The notes under the pieces were generated by a model. That model was not told the origin of the DNA. It saw nothing but the letters and a program-made list of their open reading frames with translations, and ran no database searches. Of a stretch of 64,000 bases of DNA, positions 1-9,058 are shown one piece after another. The position numbers were made by a program, and so were the translations under genes. How positions within the stretch are numbered: position 1 is the stretch's first letter; each line of letters starts with the position of its first letter. The stretch spans positions 41,511 to 105,510 of the forward strand of contig JALEKK010000038.1 of assembly GCA_022769005.1 (NCBI GenBank), given 5' to 3'. The DNA comes from Lachnospiraceae bacterium (GTDB lineage: Bacteria; Bacillota; Clostridia; Lachnospirales; Lachnospiraceae).

Positions 1-558
1 GACGAGCTTAAAAAAATGCAATTGGATATAGATATTATCGCTCCGTCTCACGGGGCCGTATGGAGACAAAATCCAATGCGTATTATTGAGAAATATGAGC
101 AATGGGCAAATGATTATAAAGAGAATCAAATTGTTGTTGCATATGATACAATGTATGAAGGTACCGCAAAAATTGCAAGAAAAATAGTTGAAGAAATAAA
201 TGAACAGTCACCGGAAACGGTTGTTAAACTTTATAATATATCTAAGTCGGATAAAAATGATGTAATGACGGAGGTCTTTAAATCAAAATCATTGATTGTG
301 GGATCGCCGACCATATCTAACAGTATAATATCAGGAGTTGCGGGATGGTTGGAATATTTAAAGCAGCTAAAGCTTAAGAATAAAAGAGGAGCAGCCTTCG
401 GAAGTTACGGATGGAGCGGAGAATCGGTAAATATTATACAGGATAAATTAAGAGAAGCCGGATTTGATGTTATAGATGAAAATGTAAAATCATTATGGAA
501 TCCTACCGATGAAGACTTCAATCAGGCAAAAGTCCTTGTTTCATCCATTCTTGCTTAA
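1..558 (+). CDS. fprA: Flavodiiron protein, C-terminal part (5' end outside window)
   Basis: The reading frame is open from the first base, so the gene starts upstream. What remains is the end of a metallo-beta-lactamase-like diiron domain, including the SHGAVWR segment that carries a conserved His ligand of the diiron site. It is followed by a complete flavodoxin domain of about 150 residues, starting at IVVAYDTMYEGTAKIA (FMN phosphate-binding loop) with later SPTIS and GSYGWSGE FMN-contact loops. Flavodiiron proteins reduce O2 to water or NO to N2O in the cytoplasm of anaerobes. No rubredoxin domain is fused at the C-terminus. An rsmH-like gene follows after 25 bp on the same strand, so the two may be co-transcribed. 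Family assignment is secure; the choice between O2 and NO as substrate is not decidable here. Confidence 0.9.
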   Translation, partial: DELKKMQLDIDIIAPSHGAVWRQNPMRIIEKYEQWANDYKENQIVVAYDTMYEGTAKIARKIVEEINEQSPETVVKLYNISKSDKNDVMTEVFKSKSLIVGSPTISNSIISGVAGWLEYLKQLKLKNKRGAAFGSYGWSGESVNIIQDKLREAGFDVIDENVKSLWNPTDEDFNQAKVLVSSILA

Positions 559-583
559 AGATTGGTTCAAAACGGAGTAAATA

Positions 584-1639
584 ATGGAAGAAAACAATCA
601 TGTTCACAAGCGCAGAGTACGTTATTCGGGAAGATATCCAAAGAAGTTTGAAGAAAAATATAAGGAACATAATCCCGAAAAATATGCGGATACGGTAGCG
701 AGAGTAATTGAAAAAGGCGGAACTCCGGCAGGCATGCATATTTCAATCATGGTGGATGAAATAATTGAGTTTCTTAATATAAAACCCGGGCAGACGGGCT
801 TGGATGCTACTCTCGGATACGGAGGCCATACCTCCGAGATGTTAAAACAGTTAAACGGCATCGGGCATATTTACGCTCTTGATATAGATCCGATAGAATC
901 AGAAAAAACAGAGAGAAGGCTTAGAGAAAAGGGCTTCGGAGAAGATGTACTTACGGTTAAGCTTACTAATTTTGCAAACATAGATACAGTTTCGGAGGAA
1001 GCAGGTAAATTTGACTTTATTTTGGCTGATTTGGGAGTTTCTTCAATGCAAATAGACGACCCGGAAAGAGGGTTTTCTTATAAAATCGATGCGCCTCTCG
1101 ATTTAAGAATGAATCCGAATAAAGGCGAAAGTGCCGCAGACAGACTTCTCAATATAACAAAAGATGAATTAATCGGAATGCTTTTGGAAAATGCGGATGA
1201 GCCGTATGCGGAAGAAATTGCCGAAGAAGTATTCAGGAGAAAAAGAAACGGAACTCCCGTAAGGACAACTGCTGATTTACGGCATTCAATTGAAGATGCT
1301 TTATCTCTTTTACCTAAAGATGAACGAACGGAAAACATAAAAAAATCCTGTCAGAGAACATTTCAGGCATTGAGGATAGATGTTAACAGTGAATTTGAAG
1401 TGTTATATGATTTTCTTGAAAAACTTCCTTTTGTTCTTAAACCAAACGGAAGAGTTGCCGTTTTAACATTTCATTCAGGAGAAGACAGACTTGTAAAAAA
1501 GGCTTTCAGGGACGGTAAAAGAAACGGCCTTTACAGTGATATTTCGGAAAATATCATAAGACCGTCCGCCGATGAATGCAGAAGAAACGTAAGAGCTAAG
1601 TCTACTAAAATGCGTTGGGCAATAAGAAGTGATTATTAA
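584..1639 (+). CDS. rsmH: RsmH-like 16S rRNA (cytosine-N4)-methyltransferase paralogue
   Basis: 351 residues, longer than typical RsmH (about 310) because of a basic N-terminal extension of about 45 residues. The SAM-binding motif DATLGYGGHT, the acidic ALDIDP strand, DLGVSSMQIDDPERGFS and the PLDLRMNP segment identify the RsmH family, which methylates N4 of C1402 in 16S rRNA. Several normally invariant positions differ: FHSGEDR replaces FHSLEDR, and AGMHISIMVDEI replaces the usual HxPVLLxE entry. The gene is not in a division and cell-wall (mraZ-rsmH-ftsL) cluster but beside a flavodiiron gene. I infer a second, diverged copy rather than the canonical enzyme; its substrate could differ. A terminator follows directly. 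Confidence 0.8.
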   Translation: MEENNHVHKRRVRYSGRYPKKFEEKYKEHNPEKYADTVARVIEKGGTPAGMHISIMVDEIIEFLNIKPGQTGLDATLGYGGHTSEMLKQLNGIGHIYALDIDPIESEKTERRLREKGFGEDVLTVKLTNFANIDTVSEEAGKFDFILADLGVSSMQIDDPERGFSYKIDAPLDLRMNPNKGESAADRLLNITKDELIGMLLENADEPYAEEIAEEVFRRKRNGTPVRTTADLRHSIEDALSLLPKDERTENIKKSCQRTFQALRIDVNSEFEVLYDFLEKLPFVLKPNGRVAVLTFHSGEDRLVKKAFRDGKRNGLYSDISENIIRPSADECRRNVRAKSTKMRWAIRSDY

Positions 1640-1644
1640 TATTT

Positions 1645-1693
1645 AAAAAGTATCCCGCAGTCATATTTTTAAATGACAAAGGGGTGCTTTTTT
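1645..1693 (+). terminator. Intrinsic terminator after rsmH
   Basis: A 12-bp stem (AAAAAGTATCCC with GGGGTGCTTTTT, two G-U pairs) encloses an inner GTCAT/ATGAC stem and ends in a T-run. It closes the fprA-rsmH unit. Confidence 0.8.
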
Positions 1694-1727
1694 ATTATTC
1701 TTTTTTTGATAAATAAGTTTTACTTAC

Positions 1728-1756
1728 TGTATTAAATACATTGTCTAATGTATAAT
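1728..1756 (+). promoter_or_regulatory. Possible promoter for exonuclease III gene
   Basis: A perfect -10 hexamer TATAAT lies at 1751-1756, 31 bp before the start codon. The matching -35 at 1728-1733 (TGTATT) is weak. The placement after the rsmH terminator supports an independent transcript. Confidence 0.35.
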
Positions 1757-1787
1757 TTAAAAATAATGTTTAATACGGAGAATTATT

Positions 1788-2537
1788 ATGAAGATAATAT
1801 CGTGGAATGTAGCAGGATTCAGAGCCTGCTATAAAAAGGGACTTGAAGAATTTTTCGACAGGGAGAATGCGGATATATATTGTTTTCAGGAAACAAAAAT
1901 GACTGATGAGCAGAATCCAATGCACAAAGACGGATATAAGGAATACCTGTATCCTGCCGAAAAAAAGGGATACTCGGGAGTAATGGTATATACAAAAACA
2001 GATCCCATGAATGTAACGTTTGGAATCGGCGATGAGGAATATGACAGTGAGGGAAGGGTCATTACCCTTGAATTTGAGAATTTTTATCTTGTAAACTGTT
2101 ATGTTCCGAATTCAAAACGGGGACTGGAAAGACTTGATTCAAGAATGAGATTTGAGGATCTTATGAGAAACTATCTTTTAAAACTCTCAAAAAAGAAAAA
2201 TATTATTTATTGCGGAGACCTTAACGTTGCCCATGAGGAAATAGATATAAAGAATGCATCTTCCAACAGAAGGTCCGCTGGATTTACCGATGAAGAGCGA
2301 AATAAGATGACGGTTTTACTTGAATCGGGATTTATTGATACCTTCAGGTATCTTTATCCTGAAGAGGTGAAATACAGCTGGTGGAGTTATTTCGGAAAAG
2401 CAAGGGAGAATAACGTAGGGTGGAGAATAGACTACTTTATTGTTAATAAAAGCTTTGCGGATTCCGTGAAGGATTCAATAATCTATACAGATGTATTGGG
2501 ATCTGATCACTGTCCGATAGGAATTGAATTAAAGTAA
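1788..2537 (+). CDS. xth: Exodeoxyribonuclease III / AP endonuclease
   Basis: 249 residues, normal for the ExoIII/ExoA family of the endonuclease-exonuclease-phosphatase fold. Visible signatures in order are SWNVAGFRA at the N-terminus, the metal-binding Glu in QETK, the catalytic GDLNVAHEEID, WWSY followed by GWRIDYF, and the C-terminal GSDHCPIG with the catalytic Asp-His pair. The enzyme cuts DNA 5' of abasic sites and removes 3' blocking groups in base excision repair. The start is preceded by an upstream GGAG (ACGGAGAATTATT), and the gene sits alone between the rsmH terminator and the PPDK regulator gene. Nothing unusual is seen. Confidence 0.95.
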   Translation: MKIISWNVAGFRACYKKGLEEFFDRENADIYCFQETKMTDEQNPMHKDGYKEYLYPAEKKGYSGVMVYTKTDPMNVTFGIGDEEYDSEGRVITLEFENFYLVNCYVPNSKRGLERLDSRMRFEDLMRNYLLKLSKKKNIIYCGDLNVAHEEIDIKNASSNRRSAGFTDEERNKMTVLLESGFIDTFRYLYPEEVKYSWWSYFGKARENNVGWRIDYFIVNKSFADSVKDSIIYTDVLGSDHCPIGIELK

Positions 2538-2602
2538 TTTTTTATTATATTATTATCTATTATTAGCCGACGGTTTTTGTTGTTATATTTTTAGGAGCGT
2601 CT

Positions 2603-3436
2603 ATGAGGAAAATAATTTACGCCGTATCAGACTCAGTGGGCGATACGGCATGGCAGGTTGCCAAAGCGGGAGCAAATCAGTTTGACCAGACAACAATAAA
2701 AGTTATTAGAAAGCCTTATGTGCTGTCAAGAGAACAGGTCGATGAAATATTTGAAAAAGCCTCCGATAACAGAGGAATGATAGTGCATACACTTATTAAC
2801 CCTGAATTAAGACAATATGTACTGGAAAAGAAGGCAGAGTATGATATAGATGTAATAGACGTATTGGGACCGGTAATATGGGGGGCGGAGAAGCTTACTC
2901 ACGAAGATGCGGATATGAATGTCGGTCAGGCAAGAAGACTTTCAACGGATTATTTTAAAAGAATCGATGCAATGGAATTCGCCGTTAAATATGATGACGG
3001 AAAGGATCCGTCGGGATTTCCAAAGGCGGATATTGTTATCGTAGGCGTTTCACGTACAAGCAAAACGCCTCTTTCACTGTTTCTTGCTTACAACTACGGG
3101 ATCAAAACGGCCAATTTACCTCTTGTTCCGGAGGTTCCGCTTCCGAGAGAAATACTTACGGTGCCGCCGAGAAAGATTATCGGACTCATTATAGATACAT
3201 ATAAATTAAACGGAATAAGAAAGACCAGAATGGAAAACATGGGAATAAAGGGCGAGTCCGATTATTTTGATTTGGCAAGAATAAACAGTGAAATGGAGTA
3301 TGCAAGGGGCGTTATGAGGCATTTACACTGTAATATCATAGATGTATCAAATAAGTCGATTGAGGAAACCGCATCGTATATTGTACAAATTGCGGATAAA
3401 AATAAAGTAATAGACGAGAAAAGCGGTTTGTGCTAA
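2603..3436 (+). CDS. ppsR: Pyruvate, phosphate dikinase regulatory protein (bifunctional kinase/phosphorylase, DUF299)
   Basis: 277 residues, typical for the PDRP/PpsR family. The start follows TAGGAGCGTCT. The N-terminus (IYAVSDSVGDTAWQVAKA) and the central P-loop GVSRTSKTPLS are family signatures, as is the YxNGIRKTRM-like KLNGIRKTRMENMG segment near the C-terminus. The protein reversibly phosphorylates a threonine in pyruvate, phosphate dikinase (or PEP synthase), using ADP as phosphoryl donor for inactivation and Pi for reactivation. This links the window to PPDK-based interconversion of pyruvate and PEP. The ppdK target gene is not in the window. asd follows 47 bp downstream and may be on the same transcript. 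Confidence 0.92.
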   Translation: MRKIIYAVSDSVGDTAWQVAKAGANQFDQTTIKVIRKPYVLSREQVDEIFEKASDNRGMIVHTLINPELRQYVLEKKAEYDIDVIDVLGPVIWGAEKLTHEDADMNVGQARRLSTDYFKRIDAMEFAVKYDDGKDPSGFPKADIVIVGVSRTSKTPLSLFLAYNYGIKTANLPLVPEVPLPREILTVPPRKIIGLIIDTYKLNGIRKTRMENMGIKGESDYFDLARINSEMEYARGVMRHLHCNIIDVSNKSIEETASYIVQIADKNKVIDEKSGLC

Positions 3437-3483
3437 TATTTGATGTACATTTACACTTCAAGTATATTGAAAGGAATCAGATT

Positions 3484-4575
3484 ATGGATCAGAAATTAAA
3501 AGTAGGAGTACTTGGAGCTACGGGAATGGTTGGACAGAGATTTATTACTCTTCTTGAAAATCATCCATGGTTCGAAGTTACGGTTGTTGCCGCAAGCAGC
3601 AGGTCAGCCGGAAAATTATATGAAGAAGTGGTTGGTAATCGTTGGAAGTTAGATGTTCCTACTCCTGAATACGTTAAGAAGATGACGATTATGGATATGG
3701 ACGCCGACATGAACGAAATAGCTTCAAAGGTAGATTTTGTTCTTTGTGCCGTTGATATGCCAAAGGAAGAGATCAAAGCCCTTGAAGAAAGATATGCAAA
3801 AACAGAAACTCCCGTAGTTTCCAACAACTCTGCCAACAGATGGACACCTGATGTTCCTATGGTAGTGCCTGAAATCAATCCTGAACATCTTGAAGTAATA
3901 GAATCACAAAAAAAACGTCTGGGTACCAAGAGAGGTTTTATATGTGTAAAACCTAATTGCTCCATTCAGGCATATACACCTGCTCTTCATGCTCTTAAAG
4001 AGTTCGGTCCGAAACTTGTTGTTGTATCAACATATCAGGCAATTTCCGGAGCGGGCAAGACATTTGAAACATGGCCTGAAATGGTAGGAAATATTATTCC
4101 TTACATCGGCGGAGAAGAAGAAAAATCAGAGAAAGAGCCTCTTCGTCTTTGGGGTGAAGTAGTGGACGGAAAGGTTATCCCTGCCACAGAGCCCGTAATT
4201 ACGGCGCAGTGTGTCAGAGTTCCGGTTCTCAACGGACATACCGCATCGGTATATGTCAATTTTGAGAAGAAACCTACAAAGGAACAGATTATCGAAAAGT
4301 GGGTTAATTTCAAGGGCATTGCCCAGGAATTAGAGCTTCCAAGCGCTCCTAAGAACTTTATACAGTACAGAGAGGAAGAAGACAGACCGCAGGTTCTTTT
4401 GGACGTAAATTATGAGCACGGTATGGGCGTTTCTCTCGGAAGATTAAGAGAAGATACGGTATTTGATTACAAATTTATAGGACTTGCTCATAATACATTA
4501 AGAGGTGCGGCAGGCGGCGCCGTTCTTATTGCGGAGTTATTGGCTGCCAAAGGATATATTACGCCTAAAAACTGA
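3484..4575 (+). CDS. asd: Aspartate-semialdehyde dehydrogenase
   Basis: 363 residues from the ATG at 3484. An in-frame ATG 54 bp upstream overlaps the previous gene and would add a sequence unlike the family, whereas 3484 has AAGGAATC just ahead and begins with the Rossmann motif VGVLGATGMVGQRF. The catalytic cysteine is in KPNCSIQAY. Asd reduces aspartyl phosphate to aspartate semialdehyde with NADPH, on the route to lysine, diaminopimelate, methionine and threonine. The NCSIQ active-site context and the overall length fit the archaeal/fungal-type subfamily (TIGR00978-like) rather than the classical bacterial one (NCST); this is my reading, not an alignment. A strong hairpin terminator follows. 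Confidence 0.93.
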   Translation: MDQKLKVGVLGATGMVGQRFITLLENHPWFEVTVVAASSRSAGKLYEEVVGNRWKLDVPTPEYVKKMTIMDMDADMNEIASKVDFVLCAVDMPKEEIKALEERYAKTETPVVSNNSANRWTPDVPMVVPEINPEHLEVIESQKKRLGTKRGFICVKPNCSIQAYTPALHALKEFGPKLVVVSTYQAISGAGKTFETWPEMVGNIIPYIGGEEEKSEKEPLRLWGEVVDGKVIPATEPVITAQCVRVPVLNGHTASVYVNFEKKPTKEQIIEKWVNFKGIAQELELPSAPKNFIQYREEEDRPQVLLDVNYEHGMGVSLGRLREDTVFDYKFIGLAHNTLRGAAGGAVLIAELLAAKGYITPKN

Positions 4576-4610
4576 TATATCGTGACATTTTACAATACTA
4601 ATTAATATAA

Positions 4611-4686
4611 GACCACAGATCCGACACGGGATGATATTGAAACCCATTTAAGGTTTAATACCATCCCGCTTGGTATTTGTGGTTTT
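4611..4686 (+). terminator. Long branched terminator hairpin after asd
   Basis: The outer stem CCACAGAT/ATTTGTGG and the inner stem CGGGATG...CATCCCG, which continues into TATTGAAACC/GGTTTAATA, give a long interrupted hairpin followed directly by TTTTTAT. The two stems are separated by a small asymmetric interior loop. Confidence 0.75.
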
Positions 4687-4816
4687 TATCATATTATGCA
4701 TAAGATGAAGTAAAGTTATGAATTATATGGTTTATGATATATAATAAAACATTGACAGTCATTTTTTGGGAATGAGTTACCTGTTAATAATTGTTTACAG
4801 TGAAGGAATGCGAAGT

Positions 4817-7003
4817 ATGAGTAAATCAGTTTTTATAGCCGAAAAACCCAGTGTGGCCAGAGAATTTGCAAAGGCTTTACATTCCGATTTTAAAACGGGA
4901 GACGGGTATTTGGAATCGGATAAATATGTGGTTACATGGTGCGTCGGTCATCTGGTTACAATGAGCTATCCCGAGGAATACAATCCCGTATTAAAGAAGT
5001 GGTCTTTAAATACACTTCCGTTTATACCGAAAGAATTTAAATACGAACTTATACCGGCTACCAAAAAACAATTTTCCATAGTCTCAAATATTCTGAACAG
5101 AAAAGATGTAGATAAGATATATGTATGTACCGACTCCGGACGGGAGGGAGAGCTTATTTACAGGCTTGTAAAACAGGAAGCCAAAGTATCAGGAAAAGAA
5201 GAAAGACGGGTTTGGATAGATTCTCAAACCGAGGAAGAAATAAAAAGGGGAATAGATGAAGCAAAACCCTTAAGCGAGTATGATAATCTTTCGGCAGCCG
5301 CATATTTGAGGCAGATAGAAGATTATTTGATGGGAATTAATTTTTCAAGACTTTTGACTCTTACATACGGAAATGATGTTTCAAAAAAACTCTCTATGGA
5401 CAGATGCGTAATTGCCATAGGAAGAGTTATGACATGTGTCTTGGGAATGATTGTAAACAGAGAACGTGAAATAAGAAATTTTATTACAACTCCGTATTAT
5501 AAAGTAATAACAAAATCGGAAAGTTTTAGCGCGGAGTGGAAAGTATCAGATACAAGCAGATACATTGATTCAAGTCTGATATATAAAGATAACGGTTTTT
5601 ATGATAAGGAAGAAGCGATTTCTTTTGCACAGGATTTATATAAAAAACAGAATATTGAAATCAAACGAGACAGCATTGTATTTATCCCAAAAAATAACAA
5701 AAATACATCAGAAGAAAACGACATACCTGAAAACGAACTTCCGGATTCAGACACCGACAATTTATCTGAAGCGGTGCCTTCGGATGATGATATTAAAGAG
5801 AATACCGAGCTTACCGAAAACAGACTTTCAGCATTAATATCCGATCTTTCAAGAAAAAAAGAAAAAGTTTCGGCTCCGCTTCTGTATAATTTGGCGGAAT
5901 TGCAAAATGAATGTTCAAAATTGTTTAAGATATCTCCGGATGAAACACTTAAAACCGTACAGGAATTATATGAAAAAAAACTGACCACATACCCGAGAAC
6001 GGATGCAAGAGTTTTGTCCACTGCCATCGCAAAAGAAATTCACAAAAACATTTCCGGATTGGGAAATATAACACCCTATAAACCATTTGTTGAAAATATA
6101 TTAAATAACGGACTTTATTACGGTATTTCAAAAACAAAGTATGTGGATGATAAAAAGATTACCGACCATTATGCAATTATTCCGACAGGACAGGGGCTGT
6201 CGGGGATTAATACTCTTTCGACAACCGGTAAAAAAATTTACGAAATTATATGCAGAAGGTTTTTAAGTATATTTTATCCTCCGGCGGTATATGAAAAGAT
6301 ATCCGTAGAGTCGGAGATGTCCGTAAACGGGAAAATACAGGAATCAGGCGAAAACAAATCGGATGAAAAAGAATATAAGGAAAAGTTTACCGCGAATTTT
6401 AAAGCCTTAAAAGAAAAGGGATATTTAGAAGTTGCAAGACCATCATTTTCAAAAGATAAATCATCTGAGAGTGAAATCTCACCTGAAGTACTTAAATTAA
6501 AAAAGGGAGATACAATTTTTATTGATTGTATCGAAATAAAAGAGAGTGAAACGGTTCCGCCGAAAAGATACAATTCGGGGTCTATTATTTTGGCAATGGA
6601 AAACGCGGGCAAATTAATAGAAAACGAAGAATTGAGAGCACAGATAAAAAACAGCGGGATAGGTACAAGTTCCACGAGAGCGGAAATACTCAAGAAACTA
6701 AATACCAATAAATACATTTCCACAAACAAAAAGACTCAGGTTCTTACGCCTACATTAATGGGAGAAGTGATTTATGACGCAACAAGTATTTCAATTCCTC
6801 AGCTTCTCAATCCGGCGTTTACCGCAAGTTGGGAAAAGGGTTTAAATTATGTTTCCAACGGTGAGATTTCTTCAGAAGAATATATGCAAAAACTGTCCGG
6901 ATTTATTGATATAAGAACCAAGGCTGTTATACAATGTAACAATAAATCCATACTGATGAATAAAATAAACGAATTAAAGAAGTATTATAAAAAAATAAAG
7001 TAG
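4817..7003 (+). CDS. topB: DNA topoisomerase III (type IA)
   Basis: 728 residues from ATG 4817, chosen because GAAGGA lies 9 nt upstream; earlier in-frame ATGs (4766, 4808) have no usable spacing. The N-terminal Toprim domain shows FIAEKPSVAREFAKAL and the metal-binding CTDSGREGELIYRL. The active-site tyrosine is in TTYPRTDAR at about residue 392. Topoisomerase III passes single strands to decatenate DNA. Between roughly residues 290 and 335 lies an acidic, low-complexity insertion (rich in E, D, S, N) just before the helical region leading to the active site. No C-terminal zinc-finger cluster is present; the protein ends in a Lys-rich helix. The LbH protein gene follows after 12 bp. Confidence 0.92.
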   Translation: MSKSVFIAEKPSVAREFAKALHSDFKTGDGYLESDKYVVTWCVGHLVTMSYPEEYNPVLKKWSLNTLPFIPKEFKYELIPATKKQFSIVSNILNRKDVDKIYVCTDSGREGELIYRLVKQEAKVSGKEERRVWIDSQTEEEIKRGIDEAKPLSEYDNLSAAAYLRQIEDYLMGINFSRLLTLTYGNDVSKKLSMDRCVIAIGRVMTCVLGMIVNREREIRNFITTPYYKVITKSESFSAEWKVSDTSRYIDSSLIYKDNGFYDKEEAISFAQDLYKKQNIEIKRDSIVFIPKNNKNTSEENDIPENELPDSDTDNLSEAVPSDDDIKENTELTENRLSALISDLSRKKEKVSAPLLYNLAELQNECSKLFKISPDETLKTVQELYEKKLTTYPRTDARVLSTAIAKEIHKNISGLGNITPYKPFVENILNNGLYYGISKTKYVDDKKITDHYAIIPTGQGLSGINTLSTTGKKIYEIICRRFLSIFYPPAVYEKISVESEMSVNGKIQESGENKSDEKEYKEKFTANFKALKEKGYLEVARPSFSKDKSSESEISPEVLKLKKGDTIFIDCIEIKESETVPPKRYNSGSIILAMENAGKLIENEELRAQIKNSGIGTSSTRAEILKKLNTNKYISTNKKTQVLTPTLMGEVIYDATSISIPQLLNPAFTASWEKGLNYVSNGEISSEEYMQKLSGFIDIRTKAVIQCNNKSILMNKINELKKYYKKIK

Positions 7004-7015
7004 ACGGGGGCAAAT

Positions 7016-7687
7016 ATGTTAAAAAATATTTCAGAAGAATTATTCTCTTTAGATCAAAGCCTTTTCGGACATTTCCTTAAGGAATGTAAGTATCCATGGG
7101 AAATATTGCCGAGAATAGGCGAATATATTATTGAGATCGGGGAAAAGCTTCCCGGTGATAAGTACGATCAGATAGGAGATTATATTTGGGCTGCCAAAAG
7201 CGCCAAAATATATGATTCGGCATTTATAACAGGTCCGTGTATAATCGGCGAAAATACGGAGGTACGCCACTGCGCATTTATAAGAGGTAAGGCGCTTATA
7301 GGAAATGACTGTGTGGTCGGCAATTCAACCGAGTTGAAAAATGTAATACTGTTTAATAAAGTTCAGGTTCCTCATTATAACTATGTGGGGGATTCGATTT
7401 TGGGGTACGGAGCTCACATGGGAGCGGGTTCAATTACGTCAAATGTCCGTTCCGACAAAAAGTTGATTACAATTAAGTATCCGGACGGAAAAATAGAAAC
7501 AGGTATGAAAAAAATAGGAGCGATTATAGGCGACGGAGTTGAAATAGGATGCGGAAGCGTACTTAATCCCGGAACCATAATCGGTAAGGATACACAGGTG
7601 TACCCTCTGTCAAGTGTGAGAGGCTTTGTGAAAAGCAATCAAATATATAAAAATCAAAATGAAATTGTAGAGAAAGATTTAAGATGA
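7016..7687 (+). CDS. Left-handed beta-helix (hexapeptide repeat) protein, UDP-GlcNAc pyrophosphorylase-like
   Basis: 223 residues. After an N-terminal helical segment (about 60 residues, with YPWEILPRIGEYI) come repeated hexapeptide units such as CIIGENTEVRHCAFIRGKALIGNDCVVGNS and, later, IGAIIGDGVEIGCGSVLNPGTIIG, characteristic of the LbH fold found in GlmU's acetyltransferase half. The GlmU nucleotidyltransferase domain is absent, so the common database name UDP-N-acetylglucosamine pyrophosphorylase probably overstates it. A sugar-nucleotide or amine acyltransferase role is possible. Its stop overlaps the mtaB start by 4 bp (ATGA), implying translational coupling. Confidence 0.75.
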   Translation: MLKNISEELFSLDQSLFGHFLKECKYPWEILPRIGEYIIEIGEKLPGDKYDQIGDYIWAAKSAKIYDSAFITGPCIIGENTEVRHCAFIRGKALIGNDCVVGNSTELKNVILFNKVQVPHYNYVGDSILGYGAHMGAGSITSNVRSDKKLITIKYPDGKIETGMKKIGAIIGDGVEIGCGSVLNPGTIIGKDTQVYPLSSVRGFVKSNQIYKNQNEIVEKDLR

Positions 7688-9027
7688 GAGCAGCATTACA
7701 TAACTTGGGATGTAAAACCAATTCATACGAAACCGAGAGTATGAAAGAGGCATTAAGAAGTGCAGGCTTTGAAATAGTGGATTTTTCGAAAGATTCCCCT
7801 GCGGATGTATATATAATTAATACATGTTCCGTAACAAATATTGCAGACAGAAAGTCCCGACAAATGATTCACAGGGCAAAATCATTTAACGAGGATGCAA
7901 TTATTGTCGCCGCAGGATGTTTTGTACAGGCAAATGCCGAAAAAGTATTGGAAAATGAACCTGTTGACATAGTTATAGGTTCATCGGATAAGAAAAATCT
8001 CGTGACAAGTATCCATGAACTTATTGAAATGAGAAATACGGGTATAATAGACGGTGAAAAATCATTTGTTACGGATTTAAAAAGGAAGGTTGAGTTTGAA
8101 GAACTGACAATAGCGGACAATACCTCTCATACAAGAGCATTTATAAAAATTCAGGACGGCTGCGATAAGTACTGTACATTTTGCATTATACCTTTTCTTC
8201 GCGGTCATGTCAGAAGCAGAAAATTAGAAGATATTGTTACCGAGATTGACAATTTGTCTCAAAAAGGCATAAAAGAATTTGTTTTTACGGGAATAAATAT
8301 GTCGGCATACGGTGCGGATATAAATTATGAACACGATTTGGCGGATGTAATTAACAGTGTAAATGAATTGCCTTTAGTTGAAAGAATAAGAATAAGTTCT
8401 CTTGATCCGGATATTGTTACCGTGGATTTTCTTGAAAAAATCAGGAACAGTAAGAAAGTCTGTCCGCATTTTCATCTTTCGCTTCAAAGCGGTTCAAACC
8501 CTGTTTTGAAAAATATGAAACGCGGATATACGGCGGAAGAATATTTTGAAAAATGTAATCTTCTTAGAGAGTATTATGATAATCCAGCCATAACTACGGA
8601 CATAATAATGGGATTTCCGGGAGAGACGGAAGAGATGGCGCAGGAGACATATGATTATGTCAGAAAAATAGGATTTTCGGCAGTTCATGTATTTCCGTAT
8701 TCAAAGAGAGACGGAACCGTTGCTGCCGATATGCCGTCACAGATACCGTCAGATATAAAATCTAAGAGAACGGGTAAATTGACAGATATTACTAATAAAT
8801 TAAAAGAAAAATATAATGACGGCTGTATCGGAAAAGCAGACAGCATTCTTATAGAAGAAATTATTGAAGCGGACGGTTTGTCATATTACACGGGATATAC
8901 CACAAGGTATGTAAAATGTTTAATTCGTCGTGATGACGGCATTAATATAGGCGATACCGTAAAAGCAGTTGTAAGCGGCAGATTTAACAAAGAGTATATG
9001 CTTGCCGATGTAGTAAATGACATATAA
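7684..9027 (+). CDS. mtaB: tRNA (N6-threonylcarbamoyladenosine37-C2)-methylthiotransferase
   Basis: 447 residues, normal for MtaB. The N-terminal UPF0004 domain begins with LHNLGCKTNSYETE and contains CSVTN and AAGCFVQ, whose cysteines bind an auxiliary [4Fe-4S] cluster. The radical SAM core has the CxxxCxxC motif in GCDKYCTFCIIPFLRG. A TRAM-like RNA-binding tail follows. MtaB adds a methylthio group to t6A at position 37 of ANN-decoding tRNAs. The HNLGCKTN start and the length separate it from MiaB and RimO. It overlaps the LbH gene by 4 bp and is followed closely by hisH. Confidence 0.92.
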   Translation: MRAALHNLGCKTNSYETESMKEALRSAGFEIVDFSKDSPADVYIINTCSVTNIADRKSRQMIHRAKSFNEDAIIVAAGCFVQANAEKVLENEPVDIVIGSSDKKNLVTSIHELIEMRNTGIIDGEKSFVTDLKRKVEFEELTIADNTSHTRAFIKIQDGCDKYCTFCIIPFLRGHVRSRKLEDIVTEIDNLSQKGIKEFVFTGINMSAYGADINYEHDLADVINSVNELPLVERIRISSLDPDIVTVDFLEKIRNSKKVCPHFHLSLQSGSNPVLKNMKRGYTAEEYFEKCNLLREYYDNPAITTDIIMGFPGETEEMAQETYDYVRKIGFSAVHVFPYSKRDGTVAADMPSQIPSDIKSKRTGKLTDITNKLKEKYNDGCIGKADSILIEEIIEADGLSYYTGYTTRYVKCLIRRDDGINIGDTVKAVVSGRFNKEYMLADVVNDI

Positions 9028-9058
9028 AGCCCTGAAAATATTATATAAGGAGAATACC

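Noticed and set aside
4752..4780. Perfect TTGACA upstream of topB
   Set aside because: No -10-like hexamer at 16-18 bp; the sequence there is AGTTAC.
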